The position numbers and the translations under genes are program-made. A stretch of DNA of 14,936 nucleotides from Ruminococcaceae bacterium UBA3215 (GTDB lineage: Bacteria > Bacillota > Clostridia > Oscillospirales > Ruminococcaceae): contig DEWH01000007.1 of assembly GCA_002363155.1 (NCBI GenBank), forward strand, positions 24,338 through 39,273. Direction: 5' to 3'. The notes beneath the pieces were generated by a model. That model did no database searches. It was not told the DNA's origin and saw nothing but the letters and a program-made list of their open reading frames with translations. This document shows positions 1-6,761 of this stretch, in pieces (the stretch's first letter is position 1; every line of letters starts with the position of its first letter).

Positions 1-145
1 AAAGGGGGTTGGCGGGGTCCGGGGCAGCGCCCCGTCTCAAAAACTCTTTTAAAAAGTCTCTCGTCAAAGGCACCCATGGATCCAAGGCGGAGCCTTGGCC
101 TGGTCTGGCGCGGCGCGGCCAGCGGGGCTTGGGGCAGAGCCCCAT
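1..145. repeat. Intergenic inverted-repeat cluster
   Basis: No gene is visible. The stretch holds several short hairpins with three-base loops: GGGGC/GCCCC at 21-33, CCAAGGC/GCCTTGG at 82-98 and GGGGC/GCCCC at 131-143. Read on the minus strand, bases 1-66 resemble 4770-4845 (an AGACTTTT-like start, a GGGGC-GCT-GCCCC hairpin, then an AACCCCC-rich end). This is therefore one copy of an interspersed repeat lying in opposite orientation on the two sides of the polyamine and rubredoxin genes. Confidence 0.6.
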
Positions 146-620
146 CAGCCGAAGGCAGCAGGTATAGCAGAGACTTTCGTTCTTTTCGCCCGCAAGATAT
201 TTTGCTTTCCTTTTTCGGCTCTCTGCCGGCGTGGCGAGTTACTTTCCGTCCGTAGCGACGGAAAGTAACCAAAGGGCGCGTACCGCTCGATGATCAAAGT
301 AGCCTGCACGAGCTGCGCCCCGTCATACAGAACAGCTTTTTTCCGAATGTCGAACCTGTCATCGAGTACGGCATAGGCAGGCTCTTTGACAACTCGCGGA
401 AAAGGGCAAAATCGACAGGCGAGTGCCGTCGCAGCCGCTGCGGGGTGCTTGTTCCTGTTAGTCCTGTACCGTATCAGAGGGCGATGTCCTCCCAATCTAT
501 CAATTGCCCGGCACAGAGCGTCTGCTCACGCTTGTAAAGGGGTCTGTTGAGATTCTGCGCCTGTTGAGGGACGGTTCTTTCGGGGCAGGAATATCGCAGA
601 GTAAAGCTATCCGGGGCGGC
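146..620. other. Non-coding stretch with long hairpin
   Basis: I see no convincing gene here. The clearest structure is a perfect 13-bp stem, GTTACTTTCCGTC (238-250) with GACGGAAAGTAAC (257-269), around a 6-base loop. A hairpin of the form GTTACTTTC...GAAAGTAAC is a recurrent intergenic motif in many bacteria. There is an open frame on the minus strand, but it runs straight through the hairpin and has no convincing start signal. I found no good promoter for the downstream operon. Confidence 0.5.
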
Positions 621-725
621 GCACCCGTCAATAGAAGAATGTCGCTACGCAAAACGCCGCGGGGCGTCCTCCGCTGGGGCTGGCGAAGACTCCGTGCAGA
701 AATTACAGAGAAAAAACAGATTTAA
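621..725. repeat. Interspersed repeat upstream of nspC
   Basis: Bases 621-674 match 5021-5074 at 46 of 54 positions by eye. The shared core includes GAAGAATGTCGCTACGC and CGCCGCGGGGCGT. The following part, 675-720, resembles 4915-4960 (GGGGCTGGCGAAGACTCC against GGGGTTGGCAAAGATTCC, then a GCAGAAA...AAACAG run). The same two modules thus occur at both places, in a different order. It lies directly upstream of nspC and may contribute its 5' leader. Confidence 0.65.
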
Positions 726-738
726 CGGAACTATTGCT

Positions 739-1881
739 ATGAACAATAAATTGCTTGCTCACCACGTTCTCGGTGAGATCGCCACACCCGCATACGTTCT
801 CGACGAAAAGGCTCTGGTGCGCAACCTCGAAATACTGCGCAGTGTGTCGGATAAGTCCGGCGCAAAGATACTCCTCGCGCAGAAAGCATTCTCGATGTTC
901 GCAGTATATCCGCTGATAGCGGAATACCTGTCCGGAACTACCGCAAGCGGACTGTATGAGGCAAAGCTCGGAAGAGAAAAGTTCGGCGGCGAAGTGCATT
1001 GCTTCTGCCCGGCATACAAGGACAGCGAGTTCGATGAGATCGCGGAGATTTCCGATCATATCGTGTTCAACTCTTTCACACAGCTCCGGAAATTCCGTGA
1101 CCGCTGCAAGGGAAAGAGCATAGGCATACGCATAAACCCCGAATGCTCCACACAGGACGAGCCGATATATGACCCCTGCGCGCCGTTCTCGCGGCTCGGC
1201 GTGAAAGCCGCGGATTTCGATGAGACTGCATTTGAGGGCGTTGACGGTCTGCATTTCCATACCCTCTGCGAACAGGGCTTCGAGCCCCTCGAAAAGACAG
1301 TTTCCGCTGTCGAGGAAAAGTTCGGCAAGTATCTGCACAAATGCAAATGGGTAAACTTCGGCGGCGGGCATCATATCACAAAGCCCGGCTATGACACCGG
1401 CGGTCTGATAAAGCTGATACGGCGGTTTTCGGAAAAGTACGGGGTACAGGTCTATCTCGAACCCGGAGAAGCCGTGGTGCTGAATGCAGGCTGGCTCGTC
1501 ACGGAAGTTATGGAGACGATGCACAACGGTATGGATATCGCGGTACTCGATGCAAGCGCTGCCTGCCACATGCCGGACGTGCTGGAGATGCCGTACCGCC
1601 CGCCCCTTTTCGGGAGCGGTGAAGCAGGGGAGAAGAACTGCACATACCGCCTTTCCTCGCGAACCTGCCTTGCCGGTGACATCATCGGCGATTACAGCTT
1701 CGATATGCCCCTTGAAGCCGGCGACAGGCTTTGCTTCGAGGATATGGCGCTATATACAATGGTCAAGAACAACACATTCAACGGTATGCCGCTGCCGGAT
1801 ATCGGGGTACTGCACGCCGACGGCTCCTATGAGCTTGTGAAGCGGTTCGGCTACACCGATTTCAAGGAGAGACTGTCGTGA
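739..1881 (+). CDS. nspC: Carboxynorspermidine/carboxyspermidine decarboxylase
   Basis: This PLP enzyme decarboxylates carboxyspermidine (or carboxynorspermidine) to spermidine (norspermidine), the last step of the alternative cytoplasmic route that does not use S-adenosylmethionine. The 380 residues fit the family, a fold type III alanine racemase-like barrel. Visible features are the PLP-lysine context AQKAF (Lys49), RINPE at 131-135, GLHFHTLCEQ at 170-179, the phosphate-binding GGGHH at 208-212, EPGE at 241-244 and the C-terminal catalytic cysteine in CLAGD (Cys310). I start at ATG 739, which gives the family length; an in-frame ATG at 694 would add 15 unlikely residues from the upstream repeat. 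The ribosome site is weak. Its end overlaps the GTG of aguA by four bases, so the two are probably translationally coupled. The dehydrogenase partner is not in view. Confidence 0.93.
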   Translation: MNNKLLAHHVLGEIATPAYVLDEKALVRNLEILRSVSDKSGAKILLAQKAFSMFAVYPLIAEYLSGTTASGLYEAKLGREKFGGEVHCFCPAYKDSEFDEIAEISDHIVFNSFTQLRKFRDRCKGKSIGIRINPECSTQDEPIYDPCAPFSRLGVKAADFDETAFEGVDGLHFHTLCEQGFEPLEKTVSAVEEKFGKYLHKCKWVNFGGGHHITKPGYDTGGLIKLIRRFSEKYGVQVYLEPGEAVVLNAGWLVTEVMETMHNGMDIAVLDASAACHMPDVLEMPYRPPLFGSGEAGEKNCTYRLSSRTCLAGDIIGDYSFDMPLEAGDRLCFEDMALYTMVKNNTFNGMPLPDIGVLHADGSYELVKRFGYTDFKERLS

Positions 1882-2960
1882 ACGGATATTATATGCCCGC
1901 CGAGTTTTCCCGCCAGAGAGCAGCGATACTCATATTCCCGGAGCGCCCAGGTTCGTGGGGGAAGTCCGTCTCCGCAGCGTCCGCGTTCGCAGAGATAATC
2001 AACACCATCTCCGAACACGAGGACGTTTATGTCGCGGTAAATGAACGCTCCCGTGCAAATGCCGGACGGCTTCTCCGCAAGTCGGACAGGATAAAGCTCC
2101 TCGACATTCCCACCGACGATTCCTGGGCGAGAGATGTCGCTCCCACATTCGTTAAAAACCCCGATACCGGCGATGTCCGCGGGATAAGCTGGCGGTTCAA
2201 TGCTTGGGGCGGGGAGTATGACGGGCTTTATGCGGACTGGGCAAAGGACGACGCATTCGCGGAAGCTTTCTGCCAAAAAGCGGGATTTGACTGCATAAGC
2301 GCAGGTGATTTCGTGCTTGAGGGCGGCTCCATACACTCGGACGGGGAAGGGACGATACTCACCACAGAAGCCTGCCTTTTGAGCCCCGGACGCAACCCCG
2401 CCATGTCAAAGGCGGAAATAGAGCAGACACTCTGCCGTTATCTCGGCGCGGAAAAGGTGATATGGCTCCCGCGGGGCATTTACAACGACGAGACGAACGA
2501 GCACGTTGACAACGTGTGCGCATTTATCCGCCCCGGCGAAGTTGTGCTTGCGTGGACTGACGACACAAGTGACCCGCAGTACGCACTGTCCTCGGCGTGC
2601 CTTGAAGCGCTTGAAAACTGCACCGACGCAAGGGGGCGCAGGATAACCGTCCATAAGCTCCCGATACCCGATATCCCCGTCACCGTCACCGAAAGCGATA
2701 TGCAGGACTACGAGTTCGAGGACGGCGAAGATACCCGCGAAGTCGGGGAACGGCTCGCCGCGTCTTACGTCAACTTCTTCTTCGCAAACGATATCGTTCT
2801 TCTCCCGCAGTTCGGCGGTGAGAATGCGCCGAGCGACAGACGCGCGCTTGAAATAATGCGCTCGCTCCTCCCGGAACGCGGGATAGTCCCCGTTGATGCT
2901 ATCGGCATCATCAAGGGCGGGGGAAATATTCACTGCATCACACAGCAGATACCGGAATAG
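1878..2960 (+). CDS. aguA: Agmatine deiminase (agmatine iminohydrolase)
   Basis: It hydrolyses agmatine to N-carbamoylputrescine and ammonia, the first step from agmatine to putrescine. The 360-residue length is normal for this guanidine-modifying family. Seen in the sequence: DDSWARD at 80-86, EGGSIHSDG at 148-156, DETNEHVDN at 204-212 (catalytic His209) and the C-terminal GGGNIHCITQQ with nucleophile Cys353. The GTG start at 1878 is preceded by AAGGAGA at 1864-1870 and overlaps the nspC stop. Eighteen bases separate its end from the cysteine hydrolase. Together with aguB downstream it completes an agmatine-to-putrescine route that feeds NspC's pathway. Confidence 0.95.
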   Translation: MNGYYMPAEFSRQRAAILIFPERPGSWGKSVSAASAFAEIINTISEHEDVYVAVNERSRANAGRLLRKSDRIKLLDIPTDDSWARDVAPTFVKNPDTGDVRGISWRFNAWGGEYDGLYADWAKDDAFAEAFCQKAGFDCISAGDFVLEGGSIHSDGEGTILTTEACLLSPGRNPAMSKAEIEQTLCRYLGAEKVIWLPRGIYNDETNEHVDNVCAFIRPGEVVLAWTDDTSDPQYALSSACLEALENCTDARGRRITVHKLPIPDIPVTVTESDMQDYEFEDGEDTREVGERLAASYVNFFFANDIVLLPQFGGENAPSDRRALEIMRSLLPERGIVPVDAIGIIKGGGNIHCITQQIPE

Positions 2961-2978
2961 CAGGAAAGGAATTGCACC

Positions 2979-3497
2979 ATGACGGACAAAACAGCGCTTA
3001 TAGTTATTGATATGCAGAACGACTATCTGTATGAGAAGCGCAAACCGATGTTTGCGTACGACACGCCGGCTTTGGTATCGGCAGTGAACGGACTGATACA
3101 CAAGTACAGTGACAGCGGGTGCGATGTTATCTACATCAGGCATCTGATACAGAACCTTCCGACGAACCGGCTTCTTTTCGGCTACTCTATCGCAGGCACC
3201 GAGGGAGCGGAACTGTACAGCGGGCTTGATATCGTTTCCGGGCTGATATTCGACAAGCTGTTCGGTGACGCGCTGACCTGCAAGGAACTGCTGGAGTGTG
3301 TCCGGAACAGGAAATATGACGAGTTACACCTTTGCGGACTTGACAGATACGGCTGTGTCACGGCAACAGCTCTCGGAGCTGCAAAACGCGGCATAAAAGC
3401 CGCAGTTCTCACAGACGGCACGGCTACCGTTTTCACTGGAAAAAAGGCGGAAAAGAAACACGCGATGCTTGTGAAAGCAAATATACCATTCATCTGA
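2979..3497 (+). CDS. Isochorismatase-family cysteine hydrolase
   Basis: A 172-residue single-domain hydrolase of the isochorismatase/nicotinamidase fold. The triad is visible: Asp11 in DMQNDY, Lys93 in FDKLFGD and nucleophile Cys126 in GCVTATA, with the usual beta-strand LHLCGLD before the cysteine. AGGAAAGGA precedes the ATG. It is inserted between aguA and aguB in the same direction, 18 bases after aguA and 16 before aguB, so it is probably co-transcribed and linked to polyamine metabolism. The family includes nicotinamidases, N-carbamoylsarcosine amidohydrolase and isochorismatases. A carbamoyl-amine or amide substrate from this pathway is a guess from context; the sequence alone does not give the substrate. 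Confidence 0.85.
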   Translation: MTDKTALIVIDMQNDYLYEKRKPMFAYDTPALVSAVNGLIHKYSDSGCDVIYIRHLIQNLPTNRLLFGYSIAGTEGAELYSGLDIVSGLIFDKLFGDALTCKELLECVRNRKYDELHLCGLDRYGCVTATALGAAKRGIKAAVLTDGTATVFTGKKAEKKHAMLVKANIPFI

Positions 3498-3513
3498 TCT
3501 TTATGGAGGGACA

Positions 3514-4392
3514 ATGCGAAAAGTAACCACTGCGGCAGTACAGATGCACTGCACGACAGACATACACGAGAATATAGCGCTTGCGGACAGGCTCGTCCGC
3601 GAAGCCGCAAAAAACGGCGCGCAGATAATACTGCTCCCGGAGCTGTTCGAGCGGCAGTACTTCTGCCAGGAGCGCAGATACGAATACTACGCGTTCGCAA
3701 AGCCGACAGCCGAAAACGACGCGGTCCTGCATTTCACGTCACTTGCAAAAGAGCTGAATGTTGTGCTTCCCATAAGCTTCTACGAGCGGGACGGGAACAG
3801 GCTGTTCAATTCCTGCGCGGTGATAGACGCGGACGGGGAAGTGCTCGGCGTTTACCGCAAGACCCATATCCCCGACGATCACTACTACCAGGAGAAGTTC
3901 TACTTCACCCCCGGTGATACGGGCTTTAAGGTGTGGCAGACGCGGTTCGCGCGTATCGGTGTGGGGATATGCTGGGATCAGTGGTTCCCGGAAACCGCGA
4001 GATGCCTTACACTCGAAGGCGCGGAACTGCTGTTCTATCCGACAGCTATCGGGAGCGAGCCGGTGCTTGAATGCGACAGTATGCCGCACTGGAGACGGGC
4101 TATGCAGGGGCATTCGGCTGCGAACGTGATACCGGTCATCGCGGCGAACCGCTTCGGCACCGAGACTGTGGAGCCCTGTGACGAGAACGGCGGTCAGAAG
4201 TCCGCGCTCACGTTCTACGGCTCGTCGTTCATTACCGACGATACCGGCGAAATTATCGCAGACGCGGGACGAGACGGAGATAAGGTCATCTGCGCGGGAT
4301 TCGATCTCGACGCGGTTTATGATATGCGGTTGAGCTGGGGCATTTTCCGTGACCGGCGCCCGGAGAGATACCGCACCATCACCGAGAAATAA
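3514..4392 (+). CDS. aguB: N-carbamoylputrescine amidohydrolase
   Basis: A nitrilase-superfamily carbon-nitrogen hydrolase that converts N-carbamoylputrescine to putrescine, carbon dioxide and ammonia. The 292 residues cover one complete domain. The Glu-Lys-Cys triad is visible: Glu43 in LLPELF, Lys116 in YRKTHIP and Cys153 in GICWDQWFPE. The segment KTHIPDD-HYYQEKFYF after the lysine is typical of the AguB branch. GGAGGG stands just before the ATG. Position after aguA, with aguA's product as substrate, makes the assignment strong. The stop codon runs directly into copy A of the palindromic interspersed repeat, which probably marks the end of the operon. Confidence 0.95.
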   Translation: MRKVTTAAVQMHCTTDIHENIALADRLVREAAKNGAQIILLPELFERQYFCQERRYEYYAFAKPTAENDAVLHFTSLAKELNVVLPISFYERDGNRLFNSCAVIDADGEVLGVYRKTHIPDDHYYQEKFYFTPGDTGFKVWQTRFARIGVGICWDQWFPETARCLTLEGAELLFYPTAIGSEPVLECDSMPHWRRAMQGHSAANVIPVIAANRFGTETVEPCDENGGQKSALTFYGSSFITDDTGEIIADAGRDGDKVICAGFDLDAVYDMRLSWGIFRDRRPERYRTITEK

Positions 4393-4490
4393 TTCACAAT
4401 TTACAATGCACTTCGTCAATGCACAATTCACAATTCACAATGCACAATTGTGGAGCGCGCAAGCGCGCATATCTGAATCGTGACGAGACC
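4391..4490 (+). repeat. Palindromic repeat, copy A (left arm)
   Basis: Short CACAATTCACAATGCACAATT-type reiterations lead to CACAATTGTGG, the hairpin GCGCGCAAGCGCGC and then ATATCTGAATCGTGACGA. This matches the left arm of copy B (6580 onward) and the reverse complement of the right end of copy C (to 7365). The right arm, expected before about 4575, is too diverged to recognise with confidence. It begins at the aguB stop codon and fills much of the gap before the rubredoxin gene. It could act as a transcription end for aguB. Confidence 0.75.
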
Positions 4491-4604
4491 GGAAAGTTTT
4501 CATTAAAGAATGAAAGACCGTTCTTCACGGTAAAAATGCCTTTTCCGCGAAGCAGCGGGAGAGACAGAAATATAACAATTTTTCACGAAAGGAGCGATGA
4601 AGGA

Positions 4605-4763
4605 ATGAAGTACGTTTGCGATCTTTGCGGCTGGGAGTACGATGAGGCTGTAGGTGCGCCCGACAGCGGCATTGCGCCCGGCACAAAATTCGAGGATCTC
4701 CCCGATGATTTTGAATGTCCCCTCTGCGGCGCAGGTAAGGACAGCTTCTCCGCAGCGGAGTGA
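4605..4763 (+). CDS. Rubredoxin
   Basis: A 52-residue iron-only electron carrier. Two CxxC knuckles bind one Fe: Cys5/Cys8 in YVCDLCGW and Cys38/Cys41 in FECPLCGAGK. The middle part, with GIAPGTKFEDLPDDF, is the classic rubredoxin core, and the length is complete. The start is ATG 4605, ten bases after AAGGAG (4589-4594); a competing ATG at 4597 reads only three codons. Rubredoxins commonly pass electrons to rubrerythrin or superoxide reductase in anaerobes, but no such partner is in view. It lies 212 bases after aguB behind a repeat, so it is probably its own unit. Confidence 0.95.
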   Translation: MKYVCDLCGWEYDEAVGAPDSGIAPGTKFEDLPDDFECPLCGAGKDSFSAAE

Positions 4764-4769
4764 GAGAAG

Positions 4770-4851
4770 TTTGAAGAGACTTTTGAGAGATTTCAGAGAG
4801 GGGGCGCTGCCCCCCAACCCCCCGCCAGCCCCCTTTGAAAAAGGGGGCTGG
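4770..4851 (-). repeat. Interspersed inverted-repeat element
   Basis: Contains the hairpins GGGGGC-GCT-GCCCCC (around 4801-4815) and CCAGCCCCCTTT/AAAGGGGGCTGG (4825-4851, 12-bp stem, three-base loop GAA). It resembles the reverse complement of bases 1-66. No T tract follows, so it is not a canonical terminator, although such a stable hairpin could still slow polymerase or protect the 3' end of the rubredoxin mRNA. Confidence 0.6.
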
Positions 4852-4950
4852 ACACCCTAAACCGATGCAGTATTTCAGAGCGCACAGCTATGGGAAACTC
4901 TCATCAAAATGAAGTGGGGTTGGCAAAGATTCCACGCAGAAAATAACAAG

Positions 4951-4988
4951 AAAACAGCTTACAGAGAAGATTTCTGCAAGCTGTTTTT
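4951..4988. terminator. Bidirectional intrinsic terminator
   Basis: A 10-bp stem, AAAACAGCTT (4951-4960) with AAGCTGTTTT (4978-4987), encloses an inner CAGA/TCTG pairing. A T run ends the plus strand, and a T-rich run follows on the minus strand. It lies between the convergent rubredoxin gene and the sigma-like gene and can serve both. Confidence 0.75.
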
Positions 4989-5006
4989 GTATTCAGATGA
5001 ATATAA

Positions 5007-5483
5007 CTAACCGAGGTGCTGCACCCGCCCATTGAAGAATGTCGCTACGCATTTCGCCGCGGGGCGTTCCCCGCACATCTCCGTGAGCTTCTCCAGCGCT
5101 TGTCTGTGAAGTCTCATGACGTGGCGGGGGCTGAAACAAAGCTTCTCCGCGACAAGCTCCCACGGTTCATGCAGTATGTAATGCCGCATTATCACGTTTC
5201 TCTGCGTTTCATCACCGAGACTTGATGCCATTTCCTCTATCTGCTCCCGGATATCCACAAGCCGGTCGATCTCACGGTCTATCTTTGCTTCAAGATCGGC
5301 GATCTTTACCGCGTAGTTCCCGACTTTATCCGATACCGCGCCTTTCGGACGGCTCCCGCCGTCGAAGGATATATACCGCGTAGTCCGCTCCGCAAGCGCA
5401 CGGAGCTGGGCTATCTCTTCAAGCCCGACATTTATCCTGTCGTCCGTTTCCTTATGCGATTCAAGAAATCTCTTAACGTTCAT
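5007..5483 (-). CDS. Sigma-70 region-4-like HTH protein
   Basis: A 158-residue protein, not a known named gene. Residues 1-85 are mostly helical and charged, probably coiled coil (DLEAKIDREIDRLVDIREQI at 63-82). Residues 92-135 look like a sigma region 4 helix-turn-helix: TQRNVIMRHYI, then WELVAEKLCFSPRHVMRLH. This layout matches small phage-type transcription regulators of the RinA/ArpU or DUF1492 kind, which turn on late genes or act as sigma-like factors. It starts at ATG 5483 behind AGGAGAGGAG, nine bases after the zinc-ribbon gene, so the two form an operon. Residues 137-158 are encoded by a repeat also found at 621-674, so the native C-terminus has probably been replaced or extended. 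Confidence 0.65.
   Translation of the reverse strand: MNVKRFLESHKETDDRINVGLEEIAQLRALAERTTRYISFDGGSRPKGAVSDKVGNYAVKIADLEAKIDREIDRLVDIREQIEEMASSLGDETQRNVIMRHYILHEPWELVAEKLCFSPRHVMRLHRQALEKLTEMCGERPAAKCVATFFNGRVQHLG
5021..5074. repeat. Interspersed repeat inside gene 3' end
   Basis: Matches 621-674 at 46 of 54 positions by eye, including the GAAGAATGTCGCTACGC and CGCCGCGGGGCGT blocks. Here it is read on the minus strand as the last codons of the sigma-like gene, while at 621 it is intergenic. Confidence 0.75.
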
Positions 5484-5492
5484 GCTCCTCTC

Positions 5493-5720
5493 CTATCCAA
5501 TCATTACTTCCGTCAGACAGTTCCCGCAGATCAGCAGTCCGCCCGCTTCATAGGCGCGTTCCGATCTGTACAGTACCCTGCCGCATATACTGCATTTCTC
5601 GGTTCCGGGGCTTACGTCCGTGCTTCCGCATTCCGCGCATTTCGCCGATAAGCTTCCGTCCTGTTCATACACATTAACGGCATTTTTGCTCTCGTTTCCG
5701 CATTTATTACATCTGTACAC
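5493..5720 (-). CDS. Small zinc-ribbon protein
   Basis: Seventy-five residues with four CxxC pairs: Cys4/7, Cys28/31, Cys43/46 and Cys65/68, arranged as two probable zinc ribbons or knuckles (CNKC with CAEC, CSIC with CGNC). No named family is recognised. The start is GTG 5720, chosen because a strong AAGGAGG lies a few bases upstream. A longer reading from an ATG at 5858 would run through the promoter region and has no such site. It is the first gene of a two-gene operon with the sigma-like protein and is transcribed from the minus-strand promoter at 5785-5813, opposite the S24 repressor. A nucleic-acid-binding or partner-binding role is inferred only from the zinc motifs. Confidence 0.75.
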   Translation of the reverse strand: MYRCNKCGNESKNAVNVYEQDGSLSAKCAECGSTDVSPGTEKCSICGRVLYRSERAYEAGGLLICGNCLTEVMIG

Positions 5721-5784
5721 CGTTCCTCCTTCCTGTTGCAAAAGAGGGAAATCTGCTCCTTTGTTGCATTTTTGGGACAACTTT

Positions 5785-5813
5785 ATAATACCACATCTTT
5801 TTGCATTTGTCAA
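5785..5813 (-). promoter_or_regulatory. Promoter of zinc-ribbon/sigma-like operon
   Basis: On the minus strand, TTGACA (5813-5808), a 17-base spacer and TATTAT (5790-5785). A near-perfect housekeeping sigma promoter, 65 bases upstream of the GTG start. Confidence 0.8.
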
Positions 5814-5852
5814 CTCATATCTGCAACTTTTTCCAAATTTTTGCAAAATATG

Positions 5853-5881
5853 TTGCAATATTGGGAATTTTGTGATATAAT
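5853..5881 (+). promoter_or_regulatory. Promoter of S24 repressor gene
   Basis: TTGCAA (5853-5858), a 17-base spacer, then a perfect TATAAT (5876-5881). The -35 coincides with one of the TTGCA boxes, which would let a repressor bound there block its own transcription. Confidence 0.75.
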
Positions 5882-5951
5882 TGCATTAAGGGCATCATAT
5901 AATGTAATTGTCCGGTCAAAACCGGGAGAAAGAGACATACGGAGGAAAGCT

Positions 5952-6578
5952 ATGGAAACTGTACTTACATCGGAACGGATAAAGCAGAGAAGAAAGGAAC
6001 TCGGATTGTCGTACCAGGAACTTGCCGCTGTCACCGGCATCAGCAAATCCACGCTCCAGCGGTATGAGACGGGAAGCATAAAAAATATCCCGCTGGACAA
6101 GCTTGATGTGCTTGCGGAGGGATTGCAGACGACTGCGCTTTTCATACTCGGAAAGACGGAACCGACAAATGCCGAGTTCATCAGCAGCGGTATTTACAAT
6201 GTACCGGTGTTCGACAGCGTGAGCGCAGGATTCGGTGCTTATGCCGACAGCCGTGTCGCGTCATATATCCCGACTTTCATCGGTCACAATGTCGAAAATG
6301 ACGAGTATCTGTGGATAAATGTCAAAGGCGACAGCATGGCGCCCACGATCGAGGACGGGGACAGGATCCTTGTCCGCCGGCGCGACAGTGTTGACAGCGG
6401 AAGTGTGGCTGTGGTGATGATCGGGGACGAGGCATTCGTCAAAAAAATAAAGTACGGACGAGGCTGGATCGAGCTCCACTCCATTAATCCGTACTATCCG
6501 GTAAGGCGCTTTGAAAAGGAATCCGCAAACGATGTCCGCGTTGTCGGCGCCGTTATCGAGGTCAGCAAAAAACTTTGA
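5952..6578 (+). CDS. LexA/CI-like S24 repressor
   Basis: A 208-residue transcriptional repressor with an N-terminal XRE helix-turn-helix (about 7-62; YQELAAVTGISKSTLQRYETG) and a C-terminal S24 self-cleaving peptidase domain (about 84-205). Ser128 in KGDSMAPTI and Lys164 in FVKKIK are the expected catalytic dyad, and Ala92-Gly93 in SVSAGFG is the likely self-cleavage site. Such proteins are inactivated by self-cleavage after DNA damage, as known for LexA and phage CI. The ATG at 5952 follows GGAGG (5941-5945). It faces the zinc-ribbon operon across an operator-rich region, as phage immunity regulators do. Whether it is a phage remnant or a housekeeping damage regulator is open; the XRE-type HTH favours a phage-like origin over true LexA. 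Confidence 0.88.
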   Translation: METVLTSERIKQRRKELGLSYQELAAVTGISKSTLQRYETGSIKNIPLDKLDVLAEGLQTTALFILGKTEPTNAEFISSGIYNVPVFDSVSAGFGAYADSRVASYIPTFIGHNVENDEYLWINVKGDSMAPTIEDGDRILVRRRDSVDSGSVAVVMIGDEAFVKKIKYGRGWIELHSINPYYPVRRFEKESANDVRVVGAVIEVSKKL

Positions 6579-6579
6579 T

Positions 6580-6761
6580 TACAATTCACAATGCACAATT
6601 CACAATGCACAATTGTGGTTGCGCCTGCGGCGCATATCTGAATCGTGACGAAAATCCGCGTTCCGCAAAAGGGAAGAGGGCTTTAAATTTTGTCACAATT
6701 CAGATATGTCCGCGAAGCGGACACAATAATTGTCAATTATCAATTATCAATTGTCAATTAT
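6580..6761 (+). repeat. Palindromic repeat, copy B
   Basis: A MITE-like element of about 180 bp. The left arm has reiterated CACAATGCACAATT, CACAATTGTGG, a GCGCCTGCGGCGC hairpin and ATATCTGAATCGTGACGA. The right arm has TTTGTCACAATTCAGATATG, the hairpin GTCCGCGAAGCGGAC and reiterated CAATTATCAATTGTCAATT. The two arms are inverted versions of each other. It starts two bases after the repressor's stop and supplies the stop codon of the lipoprotein gene (6754-6756). Copy C lies in the opposite orientation on the other side of that gene. Confidence 0.85.

Larger units (their letters stand above)
5736..5885. promoter_or_regulatory. Operator region with seven TTGCA boxes
   Basis: TTGCA or TGCAA occurs at 5736, 5764, 5801, 5822, 5841, 5853 and 5881. 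The pair TTGCAAAATATGTTGCAA (5841-5858) overlaps the -35 of the repressor gene, and the boxes at 5801 and 5764 flank the minus-strand promoter elements. This is a plausible set of binding sites for the S24 repressor encoded alongside, giving autoregulation and control of the divergent operon. The sites are seen; the binding protein is inferred. Confidence 0.55.

Noticed and set aside
145..495. A 116-codon open frame on the minus strand before the polyamine operon
   Set aside because: It runs through the 13-bp hairpin and the repeat cluster, has no clear ribosome site and an Arg/Pro-rich composition typical of chance frames in repeats.
504..725. A 73-codon plus-strand frame before nspC
   Set aside because: It lies largely in the interspersed repeat at 621-725, with no ribosome site and an Arg-rich composition.
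703..1569. Long minus-strand frame opposite nspC
   Set aside because: A shadow of a well-recognised decarboxylase gene; GC-rich codon bias opens frames on the other strand.
2406..3143. Long minus-strand frame opposite aguA and the cysteine hydrolase
   Set aside because: It spans two recognised genes and their junction on the other strand and shows no family motif.
5493..5858. A longer 121-residue zinc-ribbon protein starting at 5858
   Set aside because: That start would place the promoter inside the gene, and AAGGAGG sits directly before the GTG at 5720.
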